The notes beneath the pieces were generated by a model. The model was not told where the DNA came from. It searched no databases and saw nothing but the letters and a program-made list of their open reading frames with translations. A stretch of 64,000 bases of DNA from Cellulophaga baltica (GTDB lineage: Bacteria; Bacteroidota; Bacteroidia; Flavobacteriales; Flavobacteriaceae). Numbering within the stretch: position 1 is the first letter of the stretch; each line of letters opens with the position of its first letter. The stretch spans positions 1-64,000 of the forward strand of contig NZ_JAHKQN010000015.1 in NCBI RefSeq assembly GCF_018861125.1, in the 5' to 3' direction. This document shows positions 54,439 to 63,945 of the stretch, piece after piece. The translations under genes were made by a program, and so were the position numbers.

Positions 54439-57036
54439 TTATGCCAATTCTGTTTGATTTCTGAAAACTAATTCGTTATCAAACGAATCAATTAAAACTA
54501 CACTATCAGTACTAATTTTTCCACTCAGTATTTCTTTAGAAAGTGTGTTCAAAACTTCTTTTTGAATAACTCTCTTAATTGGTCGAGCTCCATACTGCGG
54601 ATCGTATCCTTTCTCAGCTAAATACTGAATAGTTTCTTCAGTCGCGTCAATAGTTATGTTTTGTTTTGCTAATACTTTTTTAAGCAAGTTTAATTGTATG
54701 CCTACAATTTTTACAATATCTTGTTTGCTTAGTGGTGTAAACATAATTACATCGTCAATTCTATTTAAAAACTCAGGGCGTATTGTCTTACGTAGTAAAC
54801 CAAGTACTTCAACCCGAGCCGCTTCAGTTGCGCTATAAATATCATTGTTTGCTTCAAACTTCTCTTGTATAATATGGCTACCCATATTACTTGTCATTAT
54901 TATAATCGTATTTTTAAAATCAGCAACACGACCTTTATTATCTGTAAGTCTACCTTCATCTAACACTTGTAATAAAATATTAAAAGTATCAGGGTGTGCT
55001 TTTTCAATCTCATCTAACAAAATAACAGAATATGGTCTCCTACGTACCGCTTCAGTTAATTGTCCGCCTTCATCATAACCAACGTATCCTGGAGGTGCAC
55101 CAACTAATCTACTTACTGAATGGCGTTCTTGGTATTCGCTCATGTCAATACGAGTCATTGCATTTTCATCGTCAAATAAATAACTAGCCAATGTTTTAGC
55201 AAGCTCAGTTTTACCAACACCGGTTGTACCTAAAAATAAGAATGAACCAATTGGCCTTTTCTCATCTTGTAAACCAGCTCTACTACGTCTAATAGCATCA
55301 GAAACTGCATTTATAGCTTCTTCTTGACCAACTACGCGTTTGTGTAAAACATTTTCAAGTTGCAATAGTTTTTCACGTTCACTCTGTAGCATTTTAGTAA
55401 CCGGAATACCCGTCCATTTTGCGACAACCTGTGCAATATCTTCGCTAGTGACTTCCTCTTTAATCATGGTTTCACCTTCTTGCTGTTCTTCTAAAACATG
55501 TTGCAGGCTTTCCAATCTTTCTTGTGATTCTTTAATTTTTCCGTAACGTAATTCTGCTACTTTACCGTAGTCACCATTACGCTCAGCACGTTCAGCTTCT
55601 ATTTTAAAATCTTCAATGTCTTGTTTGGTTTTCTGAATATCATCAACCACATTTTTCTCACTCTGCCATTTTGCAAATATTTCGTTGCGCTCTTCTTTTA
55701 AATTAGCAAGATCAAGATTTAAAGCTTTTAATTTTGTTTTATCATTCTCACGTTTAATCGCCTCAACTTCAATTTCAAGTTGCATAATTTTACGATCGAG
55801 TACATCTAATTCCTCAGGTTTAGAGTTGATTTCCATACGTAATTTTGATGCAGCCTCATCCATTAAATCAATAGCCTTGTCGGGTAAAAAACGATTGGTA
55901 ATGTAGCGTTGCGATAATTCTACTGCTGATATTACGGCCTCGTCCTTAATACGAACCTTATGGTGTGCTTCGTATTTTTCTTTAATACCTCTTAAAATTG
56001 AAATAGCACTTTCGGTATCTGGCTCATCAACCACAATTTTCTGGAATCTACGTTCAAGTGCTTTGTCTTTTTCAAAGTATTTTTGATACTCATCTAAAGT
56101 TGTGGCACCTATAGCACGCAGTTCTCCTCTTGCTAAAGCAGGTTTTAAAATATTAGCAGCATCCATTGCACCATCACCGCCACCAGCACCAACAAGTGTG
56201 TGAATTTCATCAATAAATAGTACAATGTTTCCGTCAGACGATGTCACTTCTTTTATAACAGCTTTCAATCGCTCTTCAAATTCCCCTTTGTATTTTGCAC
56301 CAGCTATTAATGCACCCATATCTAAAGAATAAATTACTTTATCTTTTAAATTTTCAGGAACATCACCTTGTACAATACGGTGAGCTAAACCTTCGGCAAT
56401 AGCAGTTTTACCTACTCCAGGTTCACCCACAAGCATTGGATTATTTTTGGTTCTACGTGATAATATTTGTAATACACGTCTAATTTCTTCATCACGTCCG
56501 ATTACTGGATCTAGCTTACCATTGTCGGCTAATTCATTTAAATTTTTCGCATATTTATTTAAAGAATTATACGTGTCTTCAGCACCTTGAGAGGTAACTT
56601 TTCCACCTTTACGAAGCTCTTCAATCGCACTTATAAAATTCTTTTCGGTAACACCTTGATCTTTTAAAATTTTTGATATTTTACTTTTCGATTTGAAAAT
56701 AGCTAGTAACAAATGCTCAATAGAGATGTATTCATCTTCCATTTTCTTTGCAATTGCAGTAGCTTCATTCAAAGTTTTTCCAGCTTCACGTGAGAACATA
56801 ATATCGCCACCAGAAACTTTAGGCAAACTCTCTAATTCTTTATCAATTACTTGTGATAAAATAGAATTATTTACACTCAACTTTTTAAGAATAAACGGCA
56901 ATACATTTTCATCTACCTGACTGATAGCTTTAAAAATGTGTTCATTTTCAATTTGTTGATGTTGCATTTCGTGTGCAAGTTGCTGTGCGAGTTGCACGGC
57001 TTCTTGCGATTTTGTTGTGAAATTATTAAGGTTCAT
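54439..57036 (-). CDS. clpB: ATP-dependent chaperone ClpB
   Basis: Hexameric AAA+ disaggregase that works with DnaK to rescue aggregated proteins. The 865-residue protein has the N-domain (1-145), first ATPase with Walker [18 protein letters not shown] and Walker [17 protein letters not shown], and the coiled-coil M domain (about 405-525). The second ATPase follows, with [18 protein letters not shown] and [13 protein letters not shown]. Length is full. It is transcribed alone; a CAAAGCTA box at 57124-57131 is a likely -7 element. No CIRCE-type heat-shock operator is seen. Confidence 0.97.
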   Translation of the reverse strand: MNLNNFTTKSQEAVQLAQQLAHEMQHQQIENEHIFKAISQVDENVLPFILKKLSVNNSILSQVIDKELESLPKVSGGDIMFSREAGKTLNEATAIAKKMEDEYISIEHLLLAIFKSKSKISKILKDQGVTEKNFISAIEELRKGGKVTSQGAEDTYNSLNKYAKNLNELADNGKLDPVIGRDEEIRRVLQILSRRTKNNPMLVGEPGVGKTAIAEGLAHRIVQGDVPENLKDKVIYSLDMGALIAGAKYKGEFEERLKAVIKEVTSSDGNIVLFIDEIHTLVGAGGGDGAMDAANILKPALARGELRAIGATTLDEYQKYFEKDKALERRFQKIVVDEPDTESAISILRGIKEKYEAHHKVRIKDEAVISAVELSQRYITNRFLPDKAIDLMDEAASKLRMEINSKPEELDVLDRKIMQLEIEVEAIKRENDKTKLKALNLDLANLKEERNEIFAKWQSEKNVVDDIQKTKQDIEDFKIEAERAERNGDYGKVAELRYGKIKESQERLESLQHVLEEQQEGETMIKEEVTSEDIAQVVAKWTGIPVTKMLQSEREKLLQLENVLHKRVVGQEEAINAVSDAIRRSRAGLQDEKRPIGSFLFLGTTGVGKTELAKTLASYLFDDENAMTRIDMSEYQERHSVSRLVGAPPGYVGYDEGGQLTEAVRRRPYSVILLDEIEKAHPDTFNILLQVLDEGRLTDNKGRVADFKNTIIIMTSNMGSHIIQEKFEANNDIYSATEAARVEVLGLLRKTIRPEFLNRIDDVIMFTPLSKQDIVKIVGIQLNLLKKVLAKQNITIDATEETIQYLAEKGYDPQYGARPIKRVIQKEVLNTLSKEILSGKISTDSVVLIDSFDNELVFRNQTELA

Positions 57037-57123
57037 ATATCGTATGTTTTTTATTATTGTTTTACTTTTGATGTGTTAAAGTCAATAACCTTACCAATAC
57101 GTTTTAGGTGTCAAAATGTCGCT

Positions 57124-57131
57124 CAAAGCTA
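57124..57131 (-). promoter_or_regulatory. -7 box of clpB
   Basis: Complement reads TAGCTTTG, an exact consensus match, about 87 nt before the clpB start. Confidence 0.45.
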
Positions 57132-57203
57132 GTTTTTTCAAGACATTTAGTCAGTATGTAAGTTTTTTTATTGACTTCGACTTAATATATAAAGTTACAA
57201 AAT

Positions 57204-57599
57204 ATGGGATTGTTTAATAATCTATTTGGGAATAATAATAACACAGATAAGAAAGAAGTAAAGGGGTTGCCTTGGATACCTTTAACCAGTGTAGATCAGT
57301 TAGATGAGATTGCTTCAAAATCTAATGATAAATTACAGCTGATATTTAAAGATTCTACAACATGTGGTATTAGTAGAATGGTGAAGAATACTTTAAAAAG
57401 TTCATATAACCTTAGTACTGAAGAAGCGGATTTGTATTATTTAGATTTACTTTCTTATAGAGAAGTATCAAATGAAACAGGCGTTAAATTTCAAGTTATA
57501 CATCAATCACCACAATTATTAGTGATTAAAGGCGGAGAAGCTGTAGCAAATGCTTCGCATGGTGGAATTACTGAAGTAGATTTAAAAAGTTTTATTTAA
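57204..57599 (+). CDS. ytxJ: Bacillithiol-system redox protein YtxJ
   Basis: A 131-residue thioredoxin-fold protein. The single-cysteine active motif is KDSTTCGISRMVKN (Cys52 or near), with the cis-proline loop VIHQSPQLLVIKGGEAV. YtxJ-type proteins are candidate monothiol bacilliredoxins that remove bacillithiol from proteins; Flavobacteria often contain the bacillithiol pathway. Biosynthesis genes (bshA-C) are not in the window. It is single-gene and ends in a very strong terminator. Confidence 0.92.
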   Translation: MGLFNNLFGNNNNTDKKEVKGLPWIPLTSVDQLDEIASKSNDKLQLIFKDSTTCGISRMVKNTLKSSYNLSTEEADLYYLDLLSYREVSNETGVKFQVIHQSPQLLVIKGGEAVANASHGGITEVDLKSFI

Positions 57600-57622
57600 A
57601 ACTACGCCTTATTAAAATTTTC

Positions 57623-57663
57623 AAAAAACCCATTAGATACAAACTGTATCTAATGGGTTTTTT
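57623..57663 (+). terminator. Intrinsic terminator of ytxJ
   Basis: A 19-bp perfect stem with a 3-nt loop (core ACCCATTAGATACA), the longest hairpin in the window, ending in six T. It lies 23 nt after the ytxJ stop. Confidence 0.95.
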
Positions 57664-57747
57664 ATTGACATAACATAATTGTTAATTGCTGTTTAATAAG
57701 TTCTGTATCAAATATGTTATTTAGTATGAATTAAGATTCGCAATGTG

Positions 57748-57755
57748 TATTTTTG
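57748..57755 (+). promoter_or_regulatory. -7 box of glyA
   Basis: TATTTTTG matches the consensus. It lies inside the open frame upstream of the chosen glyA ATG and 26 nt from it, which argues that the frame's first codons are not translated. Confidence 0.6.
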
Positions 57756-57781
57756 CACTGAATTTAACAGTTATTATAATT

Positions 57782-59059
57782 ATGCAACGCGACAATCAAA
57801 TTTTTGAACTTATAGCTGAAGAAAAACAGCGCCAAATTAATGGTATAGAACTTATTGCTTCTGAGAACTTTGTAAGTGCTCAAGTAATGGAAGCAGCAGG
57901 ATCTGTATTGACAAATAAATATGCTGAAGGATACCCAGGCAAGCGTTATTATGGCGGTTGCGAAGTGGTTGATGTTGTTGAGCAAATTGCAATTGATCGT
58001 GCAAAAGAGTTGTTTGGAGCGGCATACGCAAATGTGCAGCCACACTCTGGTTCGCAAGCAAATGCATCAGTTTACCATGCATGTTTACAGGTTGGTGATA
58101 CTATTTTAGGTTTTGATTTATCTCACGGTGGTCACTTAACACACGGTTCTCCTGTTAACTTTTCAGGTAGATTATACAATCCTGTATTTTACGGAGTAGA
58201 TAAAGAAACTGGAATTTTGGATTATGATAAAATTCAAGAAATAGCTACTAAGGAAAAGCCAAAAATGATTGTAGCTGGGGCATCGGCTTACTCTAGAGAT
58301 ATTGACTTTAAAAAGTTTAGAGAAATTGCTGATAGTGTAGGTGCATTGTTATTAGCTGATATTTCTCACCCATCAGGGTTAATTGCAAAAGGAATTTTAA
58401 ATGATCCGATTCCTCATTGCCATATAGTAACGACTACAACACATAAAACATTAAGAGGCCCAAGAGGTGGATTAATATTAATGGGTGAAGATTTTGATAA
58501 CCCATTTGGGATTAAATTAAAAAACGGAACATTACGTAAAATGTCTGCGTTATTAGATTTAGCTGTTTTTCCAGGGAACCAAGGAGGACCATTAGAGCAT
58601 ATTATTGCGGCTAAAGCTATTGCTTTTGGTGAAGCATTGACTGATGAGTATCTGACTTACATTTTACAAGTTAAAAAGAATGCAGATGCAATGGCTAAAG
58701 GTTTTGTGAAAAAAGGATACCAAATAATTTCTGGTGGTACTGATAATCACATGATGTTGATTGATTTAAGAAATAAAGATATTACAGGTAAAGATGCTGA
58801 AAAGGCCTTAGTTAAGGCTGATATTACTGCAAATAAAAACATGGTTCCTTTTGATGATAAGTCTCCTTTTGTGACTTCAGGTATACGTTTTGGTACTGCA
58901 GCAATAACAACTAGAGGTCTTAAAGAAGGCGATATGGAAACTATTGTTGAGTATGTTGATGAAGTATTATCAAACTACGAAAACGAGGAAGTTTTAGAAG
59001 CTGTTAAAGTGAAAGTAAATGCATTAATGAACGGTAGAGAATTGTTTTATGCTTGTTAA
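57782..59059 (+). CDS. glyA: Serine hydroxymethyltransferase
   Basis: PLP enzyme that interconverts serine and glycine and loads tetrahydrofolate with a one-carbon unit. The 425-residue protein has [39 protein letters not shown] and the PLP-lysine motif [18 protein letters not shown]. The frame extends 13 codons further upstream ([13 protein letters not shown]), but these do not fit the family and contain the promoter box. The chosen ATG gives [18 protein letters not shown]. Single-gene unit with a terminator. Confidence 0.97.
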   Translation: MQRDNQIFELIAEEKQRQINGIELIASENFVSAQVMEAAGSVLTNKYAEGYPGKRYYGGCEVVDVVEQIAIDRAKELFGAAYANVQPHSGSQANASVYHACLQVGDTILGFDLSHGGHLTHGSPVNFSGRLYNPVFYGVDKETGILDYDKIQEIATKEKPKMIVAGASAYSRDIDFKKFREIADSVGALLLADISHPSGLIAKGILNDPIPHCHIVTTTTHKTLRGPRGGLILMGEDFDNPFGIKLKNGTLRKMSALLDLAVFPGNQGGPLEHIIAAKAIAFGEALTDEYLTYILQVKKNADAMAKGFVKKGYQIISGGTDNHMMLIDLRNKDITGKDAEKALVKADITANKNMVPFDDKSPFVTSGIRFGTAAITTRGLKEGDMETIVEYVDEVLSNYENEEVLEAVKVKVNALMNGRELFYAC

Positions 59060-59087
59060 GAAGTAAAAAAACTAACTAAAATTCATA

Positions 59088-59119
59088 AAAAAGCCATTAT
59101 TTAAATATAATGGCTTTTT
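59088..59119 (+). terminator. Intrinsic terminator of glyA
   Basis: A 13-bp perfect stem (AAAAAGCCATTAT with its complement) and 6-nt loop, 28 nt after the glyA stop. Confidence 0.9.
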
Positions 59120-59184
59120 ATGTTGTTAATGGTATTTAATGGTTTAGTGATCGACTCTTAGAGTGTTTTTGTTATAGAGAATAG

Positions 59185-59844
59185 TTAATGGTTTATCATC
59201 GTTAATTCACCATTTATTATTTGCTTGTTTTTAAAATCATAGATATCAGCTTCTATTTGATCTTCAAAGTAAAGTGCCCAAAAAGTATAGTATTCGCCAA
59301 TATTCTCTTTATTAAGTCCTAATGAAAGTAAATTACAGTCTTCTTGAAATATTTTCTCTTCAAAAACAGGAACATGGATTTCTAAAGGCATTTTATTGAA
59401 ACCTCTAGTGAAAAACAGAATATTCTCATTAAGTTTTACAATTAGCTCTTGAAGTTGTATTGCAATGCTATTTTCAAATATTTTATTAATAATTATAGTG
59501 CAATCAGTAAATACAAGATTCAATTCATCAATATCTATAGATTTAGAATTAGTATTTCTGACTTTTTCAAAAGCTTCAAAAAATAAATAATTTTCTTTTT
59601 GAGAACTTAAATTTAGCTTTCCGATTTTTTGGTCTGCAAGAAGTGAGAGTCCAAAAGCAATATCAAAATTAAATTTAGTTTCAATGATTAAATTTTCAGA
59701 ATCTTCATCATTATTTAAAACAGCAACATTACAATAGAAATCTTTCTCAATTTTTAATTTGAAAGCTTCTAAACCAAAAATGTCATTGCCTTGAAAAGGT
59801 GCTCTACCAAAATCTTTTTTGTGATTTTTTTTGTTAGCCGACAT
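59185..59844 (-). CDS. Hypothetical protein downstream of response regulator
   Basis: A 219-residue protein, basic at the N-terminus (SANKKNHKKDFGRAPFQGND) and acidic afterwards. It has no signal peptide and no membrane helix. I recognise no family. Alternating hydrophobic strands such as NLIIETKFNFDIAFGLSLLA and LEIHVPVFEEKIFQEDCNLL suggest an alpha/beta fold. It follows the response-regulator gene on the same strand after 151 nt that hold a conserved hairpin and a -7 box (TAAGTTTG on the minus strand, 59870-59877), so it probably has its own promoter. Confidence 0.75.
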   Translation of the reverse strand: MSANKKNHKKDFGRAPFQGNDIFGLEAFKLKIEKDFYCNVAVLNNDEDSENLIIETKFNFDIAFGLSLLADQKIGKLNLSSQKENYLFFEAFEKVRNTNSKSIDIDELNLVFTDCTIIINKIFENSIAIQLQELIVKLNENILFFTRGFNKMPLEIHVPVFEEKIFQEDCNLLSLGLNKENIGEYYTFWALYFEDQIEADIYDFKNKQIINGELTMINH

Positions 59845-59869
59845 AATTAATTATTTAAGGGGATTTAAA

Positions 59870-59877
59870 CAAACTTA
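59870..59877 (-). promoter_or_regulatory. -7 box of the hypothetical gene
   Basis: CAAACTTA on the plus strand gives TAAGTTTG on the minus strand, an exact match, 25 nt before the start codon. The repeated hairpin begins 18 nt further upstream. Confidence 0.45.
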
Positions 59878-59895
59878 GTTTTTAAACCACACCTT

Positions 59896-59935
59896 AGACT
59901 AAACAAAAACCACAGAAATTTTAAGGTTTTTGTTT
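59896..59935 (-). repeat. Conserved hairpin element, copy 1
   Basis: AGACT, then an 11-bp stem AAACAAAAACC/GGTTTTTGTTT with a 13-nt loop starting ACAGAA. It recurs at 63946-63985 with the same loop length and a compensatory stem change (C-G to T-A). It lies 60 nt after the response-regulator stop, where it may act as terminator, and 52 nt before the next gene's start. Confidence 0.7.
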
Positions 59936-59995
59936 AATTGTTTTTAATTATTTGATTAACAGTTTTTTATGCTGTGTTTTGAGTAGTAAAAAAGA

Positions 59996-60667
59996 TTATA
60001 TAAAGCCTTTTTCTTTAGCAGCTGTAATTAATTTGTAGTCATTTTCTTTATCAACACCAAAAATCTCTTTTAGTTGTCTTTTTCTGTTTTCAATACCAGA
60101 AAGTGATAGTGAGACAAATTCGACCATATCTTTTGTCTTTGTACCAATTGATAGATAGTACAATAACTTTTTGTCGTTATCATCTAAATGAATGTTGGTA
60201 GACATTCGATTTCTTATAGCAATTAATGCTTTTTTTGTGTAGAATGGGGGAGCTGTTAAAACCGTATTGACCATATCGGTTAAAGCATCTTCATTAATTT
60301 CGGTCTTTACCATATAACCTTCGGGGTTTACGGTTTGCATAATGCTATTTATACGGTAATTATCACTAAAAGAAGATAGAAAAACAATTTTAGAATTTGG
60401 GGATATTTTCCTCGAGATTATTCCTAAATCTTCACCTGTACGTGAATATCCTTCTTTAATTGGTGAGAGTTGAATGTCTAATAAAATAATGTCATAAGGG
60501 CTGTCTTTTTTTACTTCTTCTTCGATTTTTAGTTTTCCGGAATCAAATGAATCTTCCATATCCATCTTAACCTTAAAATCTTTAAAATCGAAATCTTCAA
60601 GAATATATTTATACCCCAACATTGTCATTTTATGATCATCAACAGCAAGTATTTTTAAGCTCTTCAT
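59996..60667 (-). CDS. Response regulator with divergent LuxR-like C-terminus
   Basis: A 223-residue regulator. The receiver domain is intact: ILAVDDHKMTMLGYKYIL with the acidic pair, phospho-acceptor Asp64 in DIILLDIQLSPI, Ser98 in VFLSSFSD and Lys121 in YMVKTEI. The C-terminal part (about 150-223) looks like a weakly conserved helix-turn-helix of the LuxR class (LSIGTKTKDMVEFVSLSLSG, ending ITAAKEKGFI). It lies 14 nt after the TPR-type kinase gene and is its evident partner. Confidence 0.9.
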   Translation of the reverse strand: MKSLKILAVDDHKMTMLGYKYILEDFDFKDFKVKMDMEDSFDSGKLKIEEEVKKDSPYDIILLDIQLSPIKEGYSRTGEDLGIISRKISPNSKIVFLSSFSDNYRINSIMQTVNPEGYMVKTEINEDALTDMVNTVLTAPPFYTKKALIAIRNRMSTNIHLDDNDKKLLYYLSIGTKTKDMVEFVSLSLSGIENRKRQLKEIFGVDKENDYKLITAAKEKGFI

Positions 60668-60681
60668 CTACTTTTTTTAAT

Positions 60682-62766
60682 CTAAGCTGTTTTTTCAGCT
60701 TCATTGATATATGGAATTTTTATTGTTAGCGTAGTTCCTTTGCTTGCAGTGCTTTCAACTATAAAACTTCCATCTAACTTTTTTAATCTTGATTTGATAT
60801 TTCGAAATCCAATTCCTTTTCTATTCTTTTTGGTATCAAATCCAATGCCATTATCTTCAATACTTACGATAATTTTATTGTGCCTTAAATCAAAATTAAT
60901 AAAAATAGTATCGGCTTTAGCGTGTTTAATGCAGTTTTGAATACTTTCTTGTACTATTCTATACAAGTTAATTTTTATTTCCCCTTTTAAACCATCCCAA
61001 TCTAAATCTGAATTGTATTTAAATTTAAAATCGATATTTTCAGTACCCATTTCAAAGGTTTTCACTAAAGCATCAATTGAAGAAATAAAATTTTGCATTT
61101 TTTGATATGCAGCATAATTCAATTCATGCGATAAGCTCCTAATATCTTCAGATAAATCAGCTAGTTCCGTAATAATTTCTCCGCGTTGTTTTACGGATTC
61201 AGGGTCTGTTTTTTTATTCAAACCTAATAGTACTAAACGAATGCCTAAAATTTTATTTAAAAAACCATCATGCAATTCTTGAGAAATCCGTTCTTGTTCA
61301 ATTTTTTTACCTTCATTTAATTTACTTTGTTGTTTTAAAAGTAAATTGAAAATTTCTTGATTGGCTTCCTGTTGTTGTTGCTTAAATTGTAACTCTTTGT
61401 TTTTGTTGCGTTGAATAAATATGATAATTACCGCTATAATAGTTATTAAACCACCAATGCTCATAGTTATCCAGAGTCTTTTTTCTCTAAATAATAAATC
61501 GTTTTTTTGAGCTAAAAGTTCATTACGTTCAATAAATTCATCAGTTTGAAAGCGTGTACGTGCGAACTTATCTCTTAATTTCCGCTCATCTTCAATTACT
61601 TTTTTGTTTATTTTAAAATATTCTTGAGCGTAAGCTGTGGCGTTGTCTTTATCAACTGTTGTTAAAAAGTCTAAGATTCTGAGTAAGCTCTCATAATTTT
61701 CAGATTCTCTAGATAGTTTTAAACCCTTTAAAGCGATTGCTTTTGATTGTAGTGTGTCTTTTTTGTATGCTAACCATTTGGCGTAATGACCGCTAGTTGT
61801 GGCTTCACTGTAAGTGTTTTTCAGGTCTTTTGTAATGGCTATAGCTTCTAAGTAAATTGGAGTTAAATCTTCTTTTGTATTTAAAGCTATTTTTGCATTT
61901 GAAAGATTAACATTTACCTTGCTGTACAATTGGGGCCTGACAGTGCGAAGATTTTCAAATTTTAAAACTTTGCTAAAGCTGTTGTTGGCCTTTTTGTATT
62001 CTTTTGCGTACAAATGTGTAACACCTATATTGTTTTCAATAATAATACGACTAAGGTCATTGTCACTAGATGTTTTTAAGTACGACTTTGCTTTAACAAA
62101 ATATTCAACTGCTTTTTCGTGGTCACCTAATGAATGTGTAATGGACCCTAAGCTATTGTAGGCACGAGACAATCTAGTGCTGTCATTATCTTTTTTAAAT
62201 ATTTCCATAGCCTTAATAACGCTTAATTCCGCGCCGCTATAATCTGATACTCTTCTTTGCGTTAGGCTTAGGCTCAAATATAAACTAGCTACTCTATCTT
62301 CAAATTCAAGATTTGAGAAAATGTTTAAAGATTTGTTATAATAAAAAAAAGTACTGTCAATTTGTTTAGTGTTTTCCAAAAAAAGCCCTAAATCCCAATA
62401 AGCATCTCCTAAAATACTTGAATCCTTTTGAATTTCAGCTAATTTGATAGCATCATGATTTACTTGTCTAAAAAATAGCGAATCAGTACTGTAAATTGAT
62501 TTGTAAGATAAATTTGAAAGGTGCTTTAGTTTTACAGTATCAATTTTTAGTTGATTCACTTGAAGTAAAATCTGTTTGAATAATAGTTTTTGCTCCGTAC
62601 TATCAATTTTTGAATTAAAGCTTTTATTTATTAATATGTCTAAGGAGTCTTGCGATACTTTGGGTGTAATTTTCTCAGTGGTTTTAGTTTCGTTTTTGCA
62701 AGAAAAGCAAGCATACGAAAGCCATAAAAAAATTAAAAAGGAGATTGTTTTTTTTAATGCTTGCAT
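60682..62766 (-). CDS. TPR-containing sensor histidine kinase (HisKA_3 type)
   Basis: A 694-residue kinase. After an N-terminal signal/lipobox-like segment (CFSCKNE, Cys20 or Cys23) comes a periplasmic region of TPR repeats (about 95-400, for example AYNSLGSITHSLGDHEKAVE). One membrane helix follows (about 435-457), then a coiled coil. The NarL-type phospho-acceptor His lies in ERISQELHDGFLNKILGI (near residue 500), with HATPase motifs ESIQNCIKHA and EDNGIGFD. It pairs with the response regulator 14 nt downstream. The signal is unknown; TPRs suggest a protein or peptide partner. Confidence 0.92.
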   Translation of the reverse strand: MQALKKTISFLIFLWLSYACFSCKNETKTTEKITPKVSQDSLDILINKSFNSKIDSTEQKLLFKQILLQVNQLKIDTVKLKHLSNLSYKSIYSTDSLFFRQVNHDAIKLAEIQKDSSILGDAYWDLGLFLENTKQIDSTFFYYNKSLNIFSNLEFEDRVASLYLSLSLTQRRVSDYSGAELSVIKAMEIFKKDNDSTRLSRAYNSLGSITHSLGDHEKAVEYFVKAKSYLKTSSDNDLSRIIIENNIGVTHLYAKEYKKANNSFSKVLKFENLRTVRPQLYSKVNVNLSNAKIALNTKEDLTPIYLEAIAITKDLKNTYSEATTSGHYAKWLAYKKDTLQSKAIALKGLKLSRESENYESLLRILDFLTTVDKDNATAYAQEYFKINKKVIEDERKLRDKFARTRFQTDEFIERNELLAQKNDLLFREKRLWITMSIGGLITIIAVIIIFIQRNKNKELQFKQQQQEANQEIFNLLLKQQSKLNEGKKIEQERISQELHDGFLNKILGIRLVLLGLNKKTDPESVKQRGEIITELADLSEDIRSLSHELNYAAYQKMQNFISSIDALVKTFEMGTENIDFKFKYNSDLDWDGLKGEIKINLYRIVQESIQNCIKHAKADTIFINFDLRHNKIIVSIEDNGIGFDTKKNRKGIGFRNIKSRLKKLDGSFIVESTASKGTTLTIKIPYINEAEKTA

Positions 62767-62797
62767 CTAAAATATTGAAAGTAGCAAGATATAAAAA

Positions 62798-62824
62798 AGC
62801 CTTAAATATTCTAAATTTAAGGCT
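62798..62824 (-). terminator. Intrinsic terminator of the CXXCH lipoprotein gene
   Basis: A 10-bp stem (AGCCTTAAAT with ATTTAAGGCT) and 7-nt loop with T-run on the minus strand, 26 nt after the small gene's stop and 32 nt before the kinase start. It shows that the small gene is a separate transcript. Confidence 0.8.
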
Positions 62825-62849
62825 CTTGTAATATTTAAAAACTAAAGAT

Positions 62850-63020
62850 TTATCCTTTTGGGTCTCTAGGTGGTGTTTCAGTATGACAATCATTACACGA
62901 AGCATTTTCTAAAGTTTGTAATTCGTATACGCTATCATCTTGCGTTGCGCTTTCTGAAGTACAAGAAAATAAACCTAAATTCATTACTACTACCGCTAAT
63001 ACTGTTGCTATTTTTCTCAT
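62850..63020 (-). CDS. 56-residue lipoprotein with a CXXCH motif
   Basis: A very short gene. The product starts MRKIATVLAVVVMNLGLFSC, a signal peptide with lipobox LFSC (Cys20). The mature part of 37 residues contains CNDCH (residues 42-46), an exact CXXCH c-type haem motif, and ends TPPRDPKG. It has its own terminator and an exact -7 box (63070-63077), so it is a real unit. It could bind one haem covalently or simply a metal; no distal ligand or cytochrome fold fits in so short a chain. I recognise no named family. Neighbours are a sensor kinase and a LytTR regulator. Confidence 0.8.
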   Translation of the reverse strand: MRKIATVLAVVVMNLGLFSCTSESATQDDSVYELQTLENASCNDCHTETPPRDPKG

Positions 63021-63069
63021 GATTCACTTATTTTTTATTAATTAAATTGGTTCAATTAATTTGGTGATT

Positions 63070-63077
63070 CAAAAGTA
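63070..63077 (-). promoter_or_regulatory. -7 box of the CXXCH lipoprotein gene
   Basis: CAAAAGTA on the plus strand reads TACTTTTG on the minus strand, an exact match, 49 nt before the start codon. The same octamer precedes rplS. Confidence 0.5.
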
Positions 63078-63169
63078 GTACGCGGTAGTTGCGATATATC
63101 TATCGTAAATTTTTGCTTAGTATTTATAGAGCATCTATGAGTATTTCGTCGATTTTTGTAAGAATATAC

Positions 63170-63931
63170 TTAATTAAAAGCTTTAATTGTCGTTTTGGTT
63201 AATAACCTCTTTAATTCATCAATATTAGATTTGTATGATTTTGAAAAAGGTATTTGTGTTCCTGAAATTTTTAAAGAGCAGATTGATTTTCCGTAATTGA
63301 TTCTAAAAATATAATCAGTGTTTAAAATATAACTTTGATGTATTCTAATAAAATTTATAGGCAACCTACTTTCAAAGGCTTTTAAAGTTTTAAAGGCGCT
63401 TATTATGGTATTATCCTTCATTATAACATCAGTAGTGTTGTTGTCTGCTTTTAAATAAAGAATGTCATTTGTATTTAAATATCTATAATCTTTATATGAT
63501 TTTAAGCAGAGCGTTGTATTTGATAGTTGTTCTTTATTATTTAGTTTGTTTAATTTGAGCGTGGTTTTTCTAATATCAAATTCATTCAATGGTAATAACC
63601 AATAATCAAAAAAGCTGTTTTTAATAGCATCATAAGCGTGAGATTTGTTCTTTGAAATGCCAATAATTACAGGCATATGTTTAATGTATTGGTATAATTC
63701 TTGCACCATATTGAAAGTATCTTTTGCTTTTTTGTTTAAAAAGACAAAAATGATATCGGGCATTTGTTTTAAAATAGTATTTAAGCCTTCAGTGCAATTA
63801 CTAGTAACGCCTGTACATTTAAATTCTTTAAAATTAGATAATTGAGTTCTTAATTGGTAGCTAGATTTAGTATCGGCATTTACAATTGTGTATTCATACT
63901 CCATGGCATCTATTTTATGCCAAAATACCAT
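63170..63931 (-). CDS. LytTR-family regulator with degenerate receiver domain
   Basis: A 253-residue protein. The N-terminal 120 residues have the length and strand order of a response-regulator receiver, but the phospho-acceptor position (PDIIFVFLNKK, where the family has PDLIFLD) is Phe64. The conserved Lys (YLLKP in the family) is replaced in YWLLPLNEFD. Phosphorylation is therefore not expected. The C-terminal LytTR DNA-binding domain (about 150-248) is well kept: ILYLKADNNTTDVIM, LKAFESRLPINFIRIHQSYI and IPFSKSYKSNIDELK. A second ATG at codon 10 (63904) could be the true start. No LytS-type kinase is adjacent. Confidence 0.88.
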   Translation of the reverse strand: MVFWHKIDAMEYEYTIVNADTKSSYQLRTQLSNFKEFKCTGVTSNCTEGLNTILKQMPDIIFVFLNKKAKDTFNMVQELYQYIKHMPVIIGISKNKSHAYDAIKNSFFDYWLLPLNEFDIRKTTLKLNKLNNKEQLSNTTLCLKSYKDYRYLNTNDILYLKADNNTTDVIMKDNTIISAFKTLKAFESRLPINFIRIHQSYILNTDYIFRINYGKSICSLKISGTQIPFSKSYKSNIDELKRLLTKTTIKAFN

Positions 63932-63945
63932 TTGTAATTAAGAAA

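Noticed and set aside
57743-57781. Upstream extension of glyA by 13 codons
   Set aside because: The extension contains an exact -7 box and is hydrophobic and unlike the family N-terminus, so it is taken as untranslated.
62684-62905. 73-codon minus-strand frame overlapping the kinase start and the CXXCH gene
   Set aside because: It crosses the terminator at 62798-62824 and is out of frame with two better-supported genes.
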